A stretch of 57,507 bases of DNA from Gemmatimonadetes bacterium SCN 70-22 (lineage in GTDB: Bacteria > Gemmatimonadota > Gemmatimonadetes > Gemmatimonadales > Gemmatimonadaceae). Positions 43,690-52,772 of this stretch are shown piece by piece. A program made the position numbers and the translations under genes. Numbering within the stretch: the stretch's first letter is position 1; each line of letters opens with the position of its first letter. The notes under the pieces are model-generated. The model was not told the origin of the DNA, ran no database searches, and saw only the letters and a list, made by a program, of their open reading frames with translations. The DNA lies in NCBI GenBank assembly GCA_001724275.1, contig MEDZ01000021.1:30025-87531 (forward strand), read 5' to 3'.

Positions 43690-45066
43690 TTAGGCGCTCC
43701 GGTTGGTGCACCCGTTGAACTTGGGGTTGTTGCGCTCGTCCACCACGATCGGGAAGTTCACGTCGGTTCCGTACGCTCCCCCCTTGTAGTGGATCCCCTC
43801 GGGGAACACGTCGGTGACCGCGCGGCCATACTGCCGGACCAGGCGCCGCATGTCCCCAAGACGCTGGCCGCGACTGAAGGTCCAGAACGCCTTCTCACGG
43901 AAGTGCAGATCCAGGCGAGCAGCCGGCGTTCCCGGGTCGGTCAGCGGCGGCATGGCGGCGGGCGTCACGGTCCCCAGCGTCGGAGGCGATGCGCGAAGCG
44001 TGTTGTGAATGGAGAGGAACTTCGCGACATCACCGGCCTTCAGTGCGGCCTCTGCCTCGATCATCCGCGCATCGATGCCATTGACCACGTCCACAGCGGT
44101 GAGCTGCCCGTACAGGGCCGTCATGCGGACGCGCGTCAATCCGTCCTGGCCGAGCGAATTCAGCACGGTAACCGGGAGACGGGGATCGCCCTTCGACACG
44201 AAGGGGATGGCGTTCTTGACCAGGATGTTGCGGGCGTTTCCCTCCGCCGAGTCGCCGACCACATAGCGTCGCGACGAGAAACCCTGGCCCCATATGGTGT
44301 TCGAGCCTGTCGTGAGGGCGAACGTCTGCTGGTAGGCGTAAGACGTCGGAATACTATCGACCGTGACCGCCGCCTGGGCGATCTGGTTCAGCCCGAGTTG
44401 GGCGCGCCCCTTGCCAATACGGATCGCGCGCGCGAGTGCGACGCTGGCCGCATCCTTCCCATTCGCGAAGGCGAGCGCGCTGTCGTAGGAGGCCACCGCC
44501 TTGGTGAAGACTTCCTGTACACTCAGCGGATCACCATCGGTCGCAACTCCGTCCACCAGCTCGCTCAGCGGGATGCCATTGCAGAAATCCTGCGCCAGCT
44601 GCATCTCGGTGAACCCTCGTGCGAAGTACATCTCGGCCCGACGCACGCGATCGTCGGGACGATACTCGGCCAGTGCCCGGATCGCCTCTGACGCCCGAAT
44701 GCGCGACCGATAGAGGCGATAGAGCATGTTCGTGACCTGCAAGTTGTTCTCCTCGATGCGCCGCTGATCGGTCTGGTCGTTCTGCGGGAACGTGGACGAG
44801 GTGGACCATTCATCGGCCAGGAGGCCGCCGAAGAGCCAGGTGCTCTCGTTCCCTGCGGTGATGTCGCGGAAGCTGGCCAAGGCGCCGTTGGCGAGACCGA
44901 TGGCCCCCTCCGACGACTTCAGGTCAGCGGGATTGATGATGTCCGGGTCCGTGGCCTCCAGGAGCGAATCGGTCACACTGGAGCACGCCGTCGTCGTTAC
45001 GAGGGCCAGGAGCAGGGCTGCGCGCCTCCCGAGGGAGCGGGGGCGCAGGGTCTGTGCATTGCGCAT
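43690..45066 (-). CDS. SusD/RagB-family outer membrane lipoprotein
   Basis: A 458-residue surface lipoprotein with a signal and lipobox (ALLLALVTTTACSS, Cys near residue 28). It has the alpha-helical SusD fold pattern: ATDPDIINPADLKSSEGAIG at the mature start, a TPR-like middle (YRLYRSRIRASEAIRALAEY; RRAEMYFARGFTEMQLAQDF) and a C-terminal HFREKAFWTFSRGQRLGDMRR with GRAVTDVFPEGIHYKGG. SusD proteins cap the SusC barrel and bind its oligomeric substrate. It begins 16 bases after the SusC gene. The substrate is not deducible; no polysaccharide-degrading enzymes are nearby. Confidence 0.87.
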   Translation of the reverse strand: MRNAQTLRPRSLGRRAALLLALVTTTACSSVTDSLLEATDPDIINPADLKSSEGAIGLANGALASFRDITAGNESTWLFGGLLADEWSTSSTFPQNDQTDQRRIEENNLQVTNMLYRLYRSRIRASEAIRALAEYRPDDRVRRAEMYFARGFTEMQLAQDFCNGIPLSELVDGVATDGDPLSVQEVFTKAVASYDSALAFANGKDAASVALARAIRIGKGRAQLGLNQIAQAAVTVDSIPTSYAYQQTFALTTGSNTIWGQGFSSRRYVVGDSAEGNARNILVKNAIPFVSKGDPRLPVTVLNSLGQDGLTRVRMTALYGQLTAVDVVNGIDARMIEAEAALKAGDVAKFLSIHNTLRASPPTLGTVTPAAMPPLTDPGTPAARLDLHFREKAFWTFSRGQRLGDMRRLVRQYGRAVTDVFPEGIHYKGGAYGTDVNFPIVVDERNNPKFNGCTNRSA

Positions 45067-45082
45067 ATCGGCTCCGTTGGGG

Positions 45083-48000
45083 TTAGTAGCCAAGGTTGAT
45101 CCGGAAGATGAAGTACGACGGCGGCGCGATGGTCTGGAAGTCGGCCGGGACGTCGGTACCGCTGGTGAAATTGAAGGCCGTCTCCGGATCCGTGCCGGGG
45201 TAATTGGTCCAGAGTGCCAGGTTGCGGCCACTCACGACGACAGAAGCGGTACGAGCCCGCAGGAAGCGCTGTGCAACGCTCGGCGAGAGCGTGTACTGCA
45301 CCGATGCCTCGCGGAGCCGGACGAAGGGCCCCGACTGGAAGTAGCCGTCCAGCGTCTGTATGGGCATCTCGAGGCGGGCGATGTTCGCCGCCTGCAGGTC
45401 GAATGGCGCCTTCGGATTGTTGCGACCGCCGCAGTTCGGCCGCTGGCAGCGCAGGCGCTCCGTGTCATTGTACCACTTGTGGCCACCACGGTAGTCGAAC
45501 AGCGTCTGTAGACGGAGGCGACGGCTCAGCAGATCGAAGCCCGACACGAGCGTCGCGATGTAACGCGGCGTGGAATACCCACGGAAGATCGCGGAGTCAC
45601 CGACGAACACCTCATTCTTGGTCGGATCGGCCCAGTAGGTCAGGATTCCATCCTTGTTCTTGTCCTCCCAGCCAAGGATCGGCGGGGCCCAGAGCCCACC
45701 GATTGGATAGCCGACGACGACGCGTGAAGCGGTGCCGATCTGCGGCGGCGTGTTTCCGAGGCTCTCGACCTCGTTCGCGTTGAGCGACGCCGAGATGTTG
45801 AGATCCCACGCCAGCCACTTCCTGTCCAGCGGGAGCGCGTTCACCTGAAACTCCCAGCCGCTGTTCCGCACCGCGCCCAGGTTGGCGAGCTGGCGCGTCA
45901 CGGATCCATAGGACGGGGGGACGATCCGCTCGATGAGCGCGTCCTCCGTCTTCTTGTTGTAGTACGTGACGTCGAGGGTCAGGCGCGAGTTCAGCAGTTG
46001 CGTCTCGAAGCCTCCCTCGATCTCCGCTGACCGCTCCGGCTTGAGGTTCGGATCGCCCAGCGATGCGAAGGTGACGGTCGGTTGGTCGACGTTCGCGATG
46101 TTCGTCGTGTTCGCGGTGTAGAAGCGCAGGGCATCGTTCGGTCCCGGCTGCACGCCCGACTGTCCGTAGGCCAAGCGGAATCGCATCGTGTTCATCCACG
46201 ACGGGGCCTTCCAGAACGACTCCTCCGAGACGAGCCACGACGCACTGAACTTCGGGTAGAAGACGCGCTGGAACTCCGTGCCGAACGCCGAGTTCTGGTC
46301 CGATCGGACGGCACCCGTGAGGAAGAGTTTGTCGCGGAGCGCCACGGCCTGCTCGACGAAGACGCCGAACGTCTTTTGCAGCGTCGTCCCCTCGAACACC
46401 GACGGCTGCGCCCCGGATTGCACCGTCTGGGCACCAGGCGCGAGCTGCGACCCGCCGGTCTGCGCCTGCGAGAACCGATAGTTGATGTACTGCACCCCCG
46501 CCGTCGTCTTGAGGTTCATCCAGGCCCGCGGATTGAATGTCGCCGTGCTGCCGAGGTCGACGGTGAAATTGTTGATGTTCACCCGGCTGACGCCGCGAGA
46601 GCCCAGCCGCGTGTTCGCCGATAGCGGCGGCCCTTCGCCTCGCAGCAGAAGGTTTTCATCGGAGCGCATGGTGAAATCCTGACCGACCGTGGCGCGGTTC
46701 TGGAGCCACGACGTCGGGCGCCAGTCGGCGCGGGAACTCCAGATGAAGCGCGAGATGTTCTGCTCCGTCTTCTCCTGCCACATGTACCCCGGCGTCCAGG
46801 CGCGATAGCCGTTGAGCGGCGTCCCGAGCCCCGACACGGTACCGTTGTTCCGGTAACCGGGGCCACCGAAGACGTGCGATCCGAGGCCGGCGGTCGAGTT
46901 CGACTCGAGCGCGTAGCGCTGCGTGAGATCGATGAAGTTGGTCTGAGCCGACAGGTCGAGCTTCGGATTCACTGCCGCATTCAGGTTCACGCGCAGCGAA
47001 TTCCGGTCCAGCGCATTCGGACGGTCTGTCCAGTCGTGCAGCGGAAGGCCGGTCGCCTTGAACCGATCGCGCTCGAACTCCGGCAGCGAGAGGACGCCGA
47101 CTTCGTTCTCGTTCTCCGCCGCCATGAAATAGCGAATCTGCTCGGTTCCTCCGGAGACCTGCACGCCACCCTGACGTCGATTCCCCGTCCCGACGGGCGT
47201 GAGATCACCTTCGTTGAAGATGTTCAGCGCGCCAATCGAGTCGACCTTGCAGAGTCCGGTCCCGACGCGCTGCAGGTTGCAGAAGCTGGGGGCCGTCGGC
47301 GTTACGCCATCGGTGCGCGTGCCAAACAGGGTGTACGCCCACGGATAGTCATTGCGATCCTGGATGATGCCGCCCTCGCCATAAATGCTCCACTGAGCAG
47401 CGCCGGCCCGTCCGCGCTTGGTGGTCACGAGAATCACGCCATTCGCCGCGTCCGTGCCGTACAGCGTCGCCGCCGAGGGTCCCTTGACGATCTCGATGCT
47501 CTCGATCTCCTCGGGATTCAGGTCGCCCACGCGACTCGCGTTGTTCCCTCCCGTGTTGCTCGACGCACCGTTGCCCGTGACCGTGGAGAACGATCCGTTG
47601 TTCGACGTCATGCGAACACCATCTATGATCCAGATGGGCTCGTTGTTCAGCGATATCGAATTCATGCCGCGCACGCGGATACGAGAGCCCGTGCCGGTCT
47701 GGGTCCCCGTGGCCACCTGCACGCCGGGCGCGCGCGCGTTCAGCACGTCGCTCAGGCTCCCCACCGGCGCGGCCGCCACGACCTCGGACGCGGAGATGTT
47801 GGCCGTCGCGTTGCCGATCTCCTGGCGACGCTGGGTACCTGTTGCCGTGGTGACGACCGGCGCCAGGGTCAGCGCCACCTCGGTGAGCGCGAACTCGACA
47901 TCGGCCGTCTGTCCCGCCGTGACGGCGACGCCCTTCTTCTGCTCCGAGAAGCCGACGCGCAGCACGCGGACCTGGACCGTGCCAGCGTTGACGTTCCGGA

Positions 48001-48208
48001 AGGTGAAGCGACCGTCCGCATTGGTCAGCCCTCCGAACGTGGTCCCGACGATCACGACTTGGGCCTGATCGAGGGGCCGTCCGCTCGCGGCCTCCGTCAC
48101 ACGGACGTTGATGCTCCCTTGCGTTCCCTGCGCGGCGACCGTGCCGACTCCAACTGCCAGCAGCACGACGGCGGAACGCAGGGTTCGTCCGAACGAGCGA
48201 GCACTCAT
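45083..48208 (-). CDS. SusC/RagA-family TonB-linked outer membrane protein
   Basis: A 1041-residue TonB-dependent transporter. After the signal peptide (AVVLLAVGVGTVAAQ) comes a carboxypeptidase-like domain (GSINVRVTEAASGRPLDQAQ, about 30-110) and a plug with RQEIGNATANISASEV, GSRIRVRGMNSISLNNEPIW and IESIEIVKGPSAATLYGTDA followed by ANGVILVTTKRG (about 130-250). A large barrel follows, ending ARTASVVVSGRNLALWTNYP and ending SYFIFRINLGY. The ATG at 48208 follows a very good AGGAGGT site. A promoter lies at 48352-48380, giving a leader of about 140 bases. It forms a pair with the SusD-like lipoprotein for import of a large ligand. Confidence 0.92.
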   Translation of the reverse strand: MSARSFGRTLRSAVVLLAVGVGTVAAQGTQGSINVRVTEAASGRPLDQAQVVIVGTTFGGLTNADGRFTFRNVNAGTVQVRVLRVGFSEQKKGVAVTAGQTADVEFALTEVALTLAPVVTTATGTQRRQEIGNATANISASEVVAAAPVGSLSDVLNARAPGVQVATGTQTGTGSRIRVRGMNSISLNNEPIWIIDGVRMTSNNGSFSTVTGNGASSNTGGNNASRVGDLNPEEIESIEIVKGPSAATLYGTDAANGVILVTTKRGRAGAAQWSIYGEGGIIQDRNDYPWAYTLFGTRTDGVTPTAPSFCNLQRVGTGLCKVDSIGALNIFNEGDLTPVGTGNRRQGGVQVSGGTEQIRYFMAAENENEVGVLSLPEFERDRFKATGLPLHDWTDRPNALDRNSLRVNLNAAVNPKLDLSAQTNFIDLTQRYALESNSTAGLGSHVFGGPGYRNNGTVSGLGTPLNGYRAWTPGYMWQEKTEQNISRFIWSSRADWRPTSWLQNRATVGQDFTMRSDENLLLRGEGPPLSANTRLGSRGVSRVNINNFTVDLGSTATFNPRAWMNLKTTAGVQYINYRFSQAQTGGSQLAPGAQTVQSGAQPSVFEGTTLQKTFGVFVEQAVALRDKLFLTGAVRSDQNSAFGTEFQRVFYPKFSASWLVSEESFWKAPSWMNTMRFRLAYGQSGVQPGPNDALRFYTANTTNIANVDQPTVTFASLGDPNLKPERSAEIEGGFETQLLNSRLTLDVTYYNKKTEDALIERIVPPSYGSVTRQLANLGAVRNSGWEFQVNALPLDRKWLAWDLNISASLNANEVESLGNTPPQIGTASRVVVGYPIGGLWAPPILGWEDKNKDGILTYWADPTKNEVFVGDSAIFRGYSTPRYIATLVSGFDLLSRRLRLQTLFDYRGGHKWYNDTERLRCQRPNCGGRNNPKAPFDLQAANIARLEMPIQTLDGYFQSGPFVRLREASVQYTLSPSVAQRFLRARTASVVVSGRNLALWTNYPGTDPETAFNFTSGTDVPADFQTIAPPSYFIFRINLGY

Positions 48209-48351
48209 TCTGGACCTCCTGACTGTGGGGGGTGGATGCCGGGCCATCGCCTGGCCGAGGCGCCTGCACGGTGCGTCAGTCGACCGCTGCCGAGGCGCGA
48301 CCGCCCTAAACGGCAAACCCCTCGCGCTCAGCGACGGAACCCGGGCGCGCT

Positions 48352-48380
48352 ACGATAGAGCCCGATCGACGGCGCGTCAA
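48352..48380 (-). promoter_or_regulatory. promoter of the SusCD pair
   Basis: On the minus strand TTGACG (48380-48375), 17 bases, TATCGT (48357-48352). The -35 overlaps the end of the hyaD coding region, and the 5' leader would be about 140 bases. Confidence 0.6.
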
Positions 48381-48862
48381 CGGTCCCGGCTCGCCCACGC
48401 CTCCAACTGCCCGACCGCCGCGACCGCCACGGCCTCGACCGCCGCCGCGACCTCGGGTGAGAGCGTTCCAACGAGCTCCACCACCGCCGGCTGCGCGCCA
48501 ATGGCGACCACCTCGGCCGGCGCGCGCCCTCGCAGTGCGGCCAGGGCGAGCACCTCGCGCATGTCCACTTGATGCGGCGAGACTTTCGTCATCAGGTACG
48601 ACGGGATCTCGTCATCGCGGAGCCGCACCACGGTGCCGGGCGTGCCTCCGCACTCGATGGCGTCGAGCAGGAGGAGGCGTTCGGCCCGCTCGACGACGGG
48701 CAGGAGCGACAACCCCCACGTGCCCCCGTCCACGAACTCCACCTCGGCCGTGGGCGCCCAAAGCGCCCGCAGCGCATCGAGCGCCGCCAGGCCGAAGCCG
48801 TCATCTCCCATGATCGGGTTGCCCAACCCGATGACGACCGTCGCGCCCCCCCCGTCAGGCAT
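48377..48862 (-). CDS. hyaD: hydrogenase maturation protease (HyaD/HupD family)
   Basis: A 161-residue endopeptidase that removes the C-terminal tail of the [NiFe] large subunit after nickel insertion. Motifs: VVIGLGNPIMGDDGFG near residue 9 with the nickel-sensing Glu position occupied by M/G context, FVDGGTWGLSLLPVVE near 43 with the conserved Asp, LLLDAIECGG near 63 and KVSPHQVDMREVLALA near 93 with the conserved His. It is the last gene of the hya operon and overlaps hyaC by 8 bases. Confidence 0.88.
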   Translation of the reverse strand: MPDGGGATVVIGLGNPIMGDDGFGLAALDALRALWAPTAEVEFVDGGTWGLSLLPVVERAERLLLLDAIECGGTPGTVVRLRDDEIPSYLMTKVSPHQVDMREVLALAALRGRAPAEVVAIGAQPAVVELVGTLSPEVAAAVEAVAVAAVGQLEAWASRDR

Positions 48863-49622
48863 CCTCGAAGTGCTCCTGCGCGCTCACGAAGCGCCCGCCG
48901 CTGATGATGGACGAGACCACGGCGCCGTGGTCGAGCAGCTCGTGCCGGATGGCGAGGTAGATGTGCATGGGGACGAAGATCACCACGACCCAGGTGAGGA
49001 CGTGATGGACGAAGCGCACGACCTGCATCCCGCCGAGCAGCGGCGCCACCCACGCGAAGGTCCGCGCAATCAGGCCGTCCGGCGTCGCCTGGCCGTACAG
49101 GGCGAAGCCGGTGCAGACCATGACCAGGATCACGAAGTAGAGCCCGGTCACCGCCACCTGCTGCAGCGGGTTGTGCCCGAGATACTGCGGCGCCTCGTCG
49201 GGGCGGATCAACGCATACGCGCGAAAGGTGCGCCAGAGGTCGTAGAGCCGCTTTCGGCTGAACGGGAAGAGCGCGCCGAAGCGCTCGTACCGGTTCCCCA
49301 TGAAGAACCAGTACAGGCGCAGGATGCCGGCCGCGACCAGGACGCCCCCGCAGACGAAATGCACGAGCCGCATCCACCCCATCACGAAGTGATTGCTCGC
49401 TTCGCCGGCAATGAGGAAGTAGGGGCGTCCGATGTACAACCCAGTGACGACGAGGATGACGATCGCGAGCGCCGAGGTCCAGTGCACCACGCGCAGCGGC
49501 CACCCCCACAGGTACACCCAGCGATAGTCGCCCGAGGGCGAGCGCAGCTGGCTGCGCAGCTCGAGGCCGGCCGGCCGGCGCCACTTCTTCGGCCCGCGGA
49601 TGGGTTCCGAGGTTGCGCTCAT
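48855..49622 (-). CDS. hyaC: [NiFe] hydrogenase b-type cytochrome subunit
   Basis: A 255-residue integral membrane di-haem cytochrome b that passes electrons from the hydrogenase to quinone. Hydrophobic segments with His ligands: RVVHWTSALAIVILVVTGLY, MRLVHFVCGGVLVAAGILRL, TGLYFVILVMVCTGFALYGQ, VRFVHHVLTWVVVIFVPMHI followed by YLAIRHELLDHG. The family hallmark is the final HHVLTW...HIYLA helix. Its ATG overlaps the large-subunit stop (ATGA). Confidence 0.92.
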   Translation of the reverse strand: MSATSEPIRGPKKWRRPAGLELRSQLRSPSGDYRWVYLWGWPLRVVHWTSALAIVILVVTGLYIGRPYFLIAGEASNHFVMGWMRLVHFVCGGVLVAAGILRLYWFFMGNRYERFGALFPFSRKRLYDLWRTFRAYALIRPDEAPQYLGHNPLQQVAVTGLYFVILVMVCTGFALYGQATPDGLIARTFAWVAPLLGGMQVVRFVHHVLTWVVVIFVPMHIYLAIRHELLDHGAVVSSIISGGRFVSAQEHFEDA

Positions 49623-51334
49623 TGCACCTGCACCTCCACGACCGGCCGCCCCTCGGCATCGATCACGTGCACGCCGCAGGCCAGGCAGGGATCGAATGAG
49701 TGGATGGTGCGCAGGATCTCCAGGGGCTGGTCGGGCTTCGCCAGCGGGTGGTTGTCCACCAGCGACTGCTCGTAGGGCCCCATCTGCCCCTGGGGATCGC
49801 GGGGCGAACAGTTCCACGTGGAGGGGACGACGCATTGGTAGTGCTTGATGGCCGGCCCCTCGATCTGCACCCAGTGCCCCAGCGCCCCGCGCGGGGCGTC
49901 GAGGTAGCCGTACCCGCGTGACGTCGCCGGCCAGCTCTCCGGCTTCCATTTGTCGCCGGCAAACGTCGTCGTGTCGCCGCTCTTGATGCGCTCGACGAGC
50001 TGGTTGTACCACACGTCGAGGCGACGGGCGATCAGCACCGTCTCCGCCGCCCGCGCCGCCGTGCGCCCGAGCGTGGAGAAGAGCGCCTCCGGCCCGACCC
50101 CCAGCCTGCCCAACGCTTCGCCGACGATGGCCTTCGCCTCCTCGTGCCCCGACGCGTAGGCCACCAGCATCCGCGCCAGCGGCCCCACCTCCATCACCCG
50201 CCCCTCGTATCGCGGCGCCTTCATCCACGAGTACTTCTTCTCCTCCTGCAGGAACTTCCAGGGCGTCGGCGGTCCCGAGTACCTCGGCGTCGTTTCCCCC
50301 TCGTACGGGTGCAACTCCGCCTCGTTTCCGCCGGAGTACTCGTACCAGCTCGAGAAGATGTTCTCCTTGACCTTTTCCTGTTCGTAGGGATGCACCTTCG
50401 TCAGGTCGCGGTCGAGGATGATGCCCTGCGGGAAGTACAGCGACTTCACGTCGCGGATGTCGTGGTCGGGGAACTCGCCGCATGCGAGGTAGTTCTTCGC
50501 CCCGCCCCCGATCGACGCCCAGTCCTTGTAGAAGCCGGCGATGGCCAGCACATCGGGCCAGTAGACCTGCTCCACGAAACGCTGCGCCGTGGTGATGAGC
50601 TGCCGGATGTCGGTGAGGCGCTCGGCGTTGATGGTCGCGGTGGAATCGAGGTTGATGGCCGAGGCCATCCCGCCGACCAGGAAGTTGGGGTGCGGGTTCT
50701 TCCCGCCGAAGATGGCGTGCAGGCGAATGATCTCCCGCTGCCAGTCCAGCGCCTCGAGGTAGTGCGCCACGGCGATGAGGTTCACCTCGGGAGGAAGCTT
50801 GTACGCCGGGTGCCCCCAGTACCCATTGGCGAAGATCCCGAGCTGCCCGGCCCCCACGAACTTCTTGAGCCGCTCCTGCACCGCCCCGAAGTACGTCGCG
50901 GAGTTGTTGGGCCAGGGCGAGAGGGAACTCGCGATCCGGGCCGCCGCCGCCGGATCGGCCTTGAGCGCGCTCACCACGTCCACCCAGTCCAGGGCGTGCA
51001 GGTGGTAGAAGTGCACCACGTGGTCGTGCACGAACTGCTGCGCGAGGACGAGGTTGCGGATGAGGTTGGCGTTGGGCGGGATCGTGATGCCTAACGCGTC
51101 CTCCACCGCCCGGCACGAGGCCACCGCGTGCACCACGGTGCAGACCCCGCAGATGCGCTGCGTGAAGGCCCAGGCATCGCGCGGATCGCGGTCCTTCATG
51201 ATGAGCTCGATCCCGCGGAATTGCGTGGCCGCGGCCCAGGCGTTCCCGATCTTCCCGTTCTCGGCCTGCACCTCGATGCGCAGGTGCCCCTCGATGCGCG
51301 AGATGGGGTCGACGACGACGCGCGTGCTAGCCAT
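49619..51334 (-). CDS. hyaB: [NiFe] hydrogenase large subunit
   Basis: A 571-residue catalytic subunit. The N-terminal VVDPISRIEGHLRIEV precedes the L1 motif RICGVCTVVHA near residue 60. The L2 motif is SFDPCLACGVH near 545. These give the four Cys ligands of the nickel-iron centre. The protein continues for 15 residues (VIDAEGRPVVEVQVQ) after the motif His, which is the expected tail cut off by HyaD. It belongs to the group 1 membrane-bound uptake type, judging by L1, the HyaC partner and the Tat small subunit. It overlaps hyaA by 8 bases and hyaC by 4. hyp maturation genes are not in the window. Confidence 0.95.
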   Translation of the reverse strand: MASTRVVVDPISRIEGHLRIEVQAENGKIGNAWAAATQFRGIELIMKDRDPRDAWAFTQRICGVCTVVHAVASCRAVEDALGITIPPNANLIRNLVLAQQFVHDHVVHFYHLHALDWVDVVSALKADPAAAARIASSLSPWPNNSATYFGAVQERLKKFVGAGQLGIFANGYWGHPAYKLPPEVNLIAVAHYLEALDWQREIIRLHAIFGGKNPHPNFLVGGMASAINLDSTATINAERLTDIRQLITTAQRFVEQVYWPDVLAIAGFYKDWASIGGGAKNYLACGEFPDHDIRDVKSLYFPQGIILDRDLTKVHPYEQEKVKENIFSSWYEYSGGNEAELHPYEGETTPRYSGPPTPWKFLQEEKKYSWMKAPRYEGRVMEVGPLARMLVAYASGHEEAKAIVGEALGRLGVGPEALFSTLGRTAARAAETVLIARRLDVWYNQLVERIKSGDTTTFAGDKWKPESWPATSRGYGYLDAPRGALGHWVQIEGPAIKHYQCVVPSTWNCSPRDPQGQMGPYEQSLVDNHPLAKPDQPLEILRTIHSFDPCLACGVHVIDAEGRPVVEVQVQ

Positions 51335-52484
51335 GGGTCGATTCCTCCTTCGTGGCAGGGGCGGCCGTGGCGGCGCTCCCGGCTTCCGCCTTCCGGCGAT
51401 GGCGGATCTGGTAAATCCCGGTGGCGGTGGCGTGCAGGGCGACCCCGGCGGTCACCGCCCCGGCGAGCGTCGCCCCGATCAGGTCGGCCCGGCGCTCCAC
51501 CCCGATCCCAACCACGCCGGGGAGCCGGTCGTAGAAGGGGGTCATCGTGTCCCAGAAGTACGGCTCGGTGCAGCCGATGCACGGGTGCCCGGCCCCGATC
51601 GGCCAGCTGGTGCGCGTGTTCCACAGGAAGATCGGGCACGGCGAGAACGTCGCCGGTCCCTTGCAGCCGACGTGGTAGAGGCACCACCCCTTCCGCGCCG
51701 CCTCGTCATCGAACTCCTCGACGTACTGCCCGGCGTCGAAGTGTGCGCGCCGAGGGCACTGGTCGTGGATCCGCTTCCCGTAGGCGAACAGCGGACGCCC
51801 CTCGCCATCCACCGCCGGCAGGCGACTGAAGGTGAGGTAGTGCGCAATCGTCGCCGTGATGACGTCGCCGATGGGCGGGCAACCCGGAATGTTCACCACC
51901 GGCTTGTTCTTGATGATGTCGCGCACGCCCACCGCCCCGGTCGGGTTCGGGCGCGCCGCCTGCACGCTCCCCCAATAGGCGCATGCTCCCACGGCGAGGA
52001 TCGCCGCCGCCCCGGCCGCCGCCTCCTCGAGGATCTCCTGCGCGGGACGCCCGCCGATGGTGCAGTAGATCCCGTTCTCCCTGGTGGGGATGGAGCCGGT
52101 CACGACCAGGACGTACTTTCCCTTGTTCTCGGCCATCGCCGACTGCAGCGCCCGCTCGATGTCGCTCCCCGCCGCCGCCATCAGCGTGTGCTGGTAGTCG
52201 AGGGAGATGACGTCGAGCACCAGGTCGCCGACCGTCGGCTCCGCGCTGCGCAGGAGGCTCTCGACGCACCCGGTGCACTCTTGCAGCTGAAGCCAGACGA
52301 CAGAGGGGCGCCTGAGGGACTGCAACGCCTCGGCCATGCGCGGCAACGCGCTGTTGGCCAGCCCGAGGATGGCCACCATCTTGCCGCAGAACTCCAGGAA
52401 CTCGCGGCGCCCGATGCCGCGCTCGTCGAGGTGCGCGCCGAGGGTCTCGCCGTCGACCCACGGGTGTGTGGAGGGACCGTGCAT
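51327..52484 (-). CDS. hyaA: [NiFe] hydrogenase small subunit, Tat-exported
   Basis: A 385-residue electron-transfer subunit with three iron-sulfur clusters. The Tat signal is RGIGRREFLEFCGKMVAILG. Proximal cluster ligands include LQLQECTGCVES (C70, C73), VGACAYWGS (C168) and IPGCPP (C202); later clusters use IHDQCPRRAHFDAG, LYHVGCKGPATFSPCP and GHPCIGCTEPYFW. A C-terminal helix (ADLIGATLAGAVTAGVALHA) anchors it in the membrane. The two extra Cys of O2-tolerant group 1d enzymes are absent: ECTGC has Gly where Hyd-1 has Cys, and S173 replaces the second. So a standard proximal [4Fe-4S] cluster is predicted. ATG at 52484; the frame is open further upstream without a good start. Confidence 0.93.
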   Translation of the reverse strand: MHGPSTHPWVDGETLGAHLDERGIGRREFLEFCGKMVAILGLANSALPRMAEALQSLRRPSVVWLQLQECTGCVESLLRSAEPTVGDLVLDVISLDYQHTLMAAAGSDIERALQSAMAENKGKYVLVVTGSIPTRENGIYCTIGGRPAQEILEEAAAGAAAILAVGACAYWGSVQAARPNPTGAVGVRDIIKNKPVVNIPGCPPIGDVITATIAHYLTFSRLPAVDGEGRPLFAYGKRIHDQCPRRAHFDAGQYVEEFDDEAARKGWCLYHVGCKGPATFSPCPIFLWNTRTSWPIGAGHPCIGCTEPYFWDTMTPFYDRLPGVVGIGVERRADLIGATLAGAVTAGVALHATATGIYQIRHRRKAEAGSAATAAPATKEESTHG

Positions 52485-52772
52485 CGTCGCCCGTCTCCCG
52501 GTTGGAGGAAAGTCCCCCGCCCCTGACATCGACTCGCTGGACCCACTCGCCAGCGCACGGAACGGTGGAACGTCGAGCCGTCGTGACGGTCCACCATGGA
52601 GACGAGCCCACCCCCTCGCAATAGCGATTCGTCCGACATGGACGGGCGCGATGCTACGGGACAATCCCCGACGCGGCACCCGGGCAGCGGCGGGGATCGT
52701 CTCGTCTGCATTCGCATTCAAGGGGTGCAAATCACGTACGGTCCGTACAGGATGCCGTCGCGCCCCCCTACC
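52485..52772 (-). promoter_or_regulatory. hya upstream region with palindrome
   Basis: No gene is visible. A 13-base palindrome GTACGG-T-CCGTAC lies at 52736-52748, close to the end of the S9 peptidase gene. A TTGCAC (minus strand, 52730-52725) is a possible -35. I see no convincing FNR or sigma-54 site. A CCCGTCTCCC repeat word lies at 52486-52503. Confidence 0.35.

Noticed and set aside
51327-52484. O2-tolerant group 1d hydrogenase
   Set aside because: Both supernumerary proximal-cluster cysteines are replaced (Gly and Ser).
52485-52772. Sigma-54 or FNR site upstream of the hydrogenase operon
   Set aside because: The best matches lack the GG/GC or TTGAT-N4-ATCAA spacing; only a short palindrome remains.
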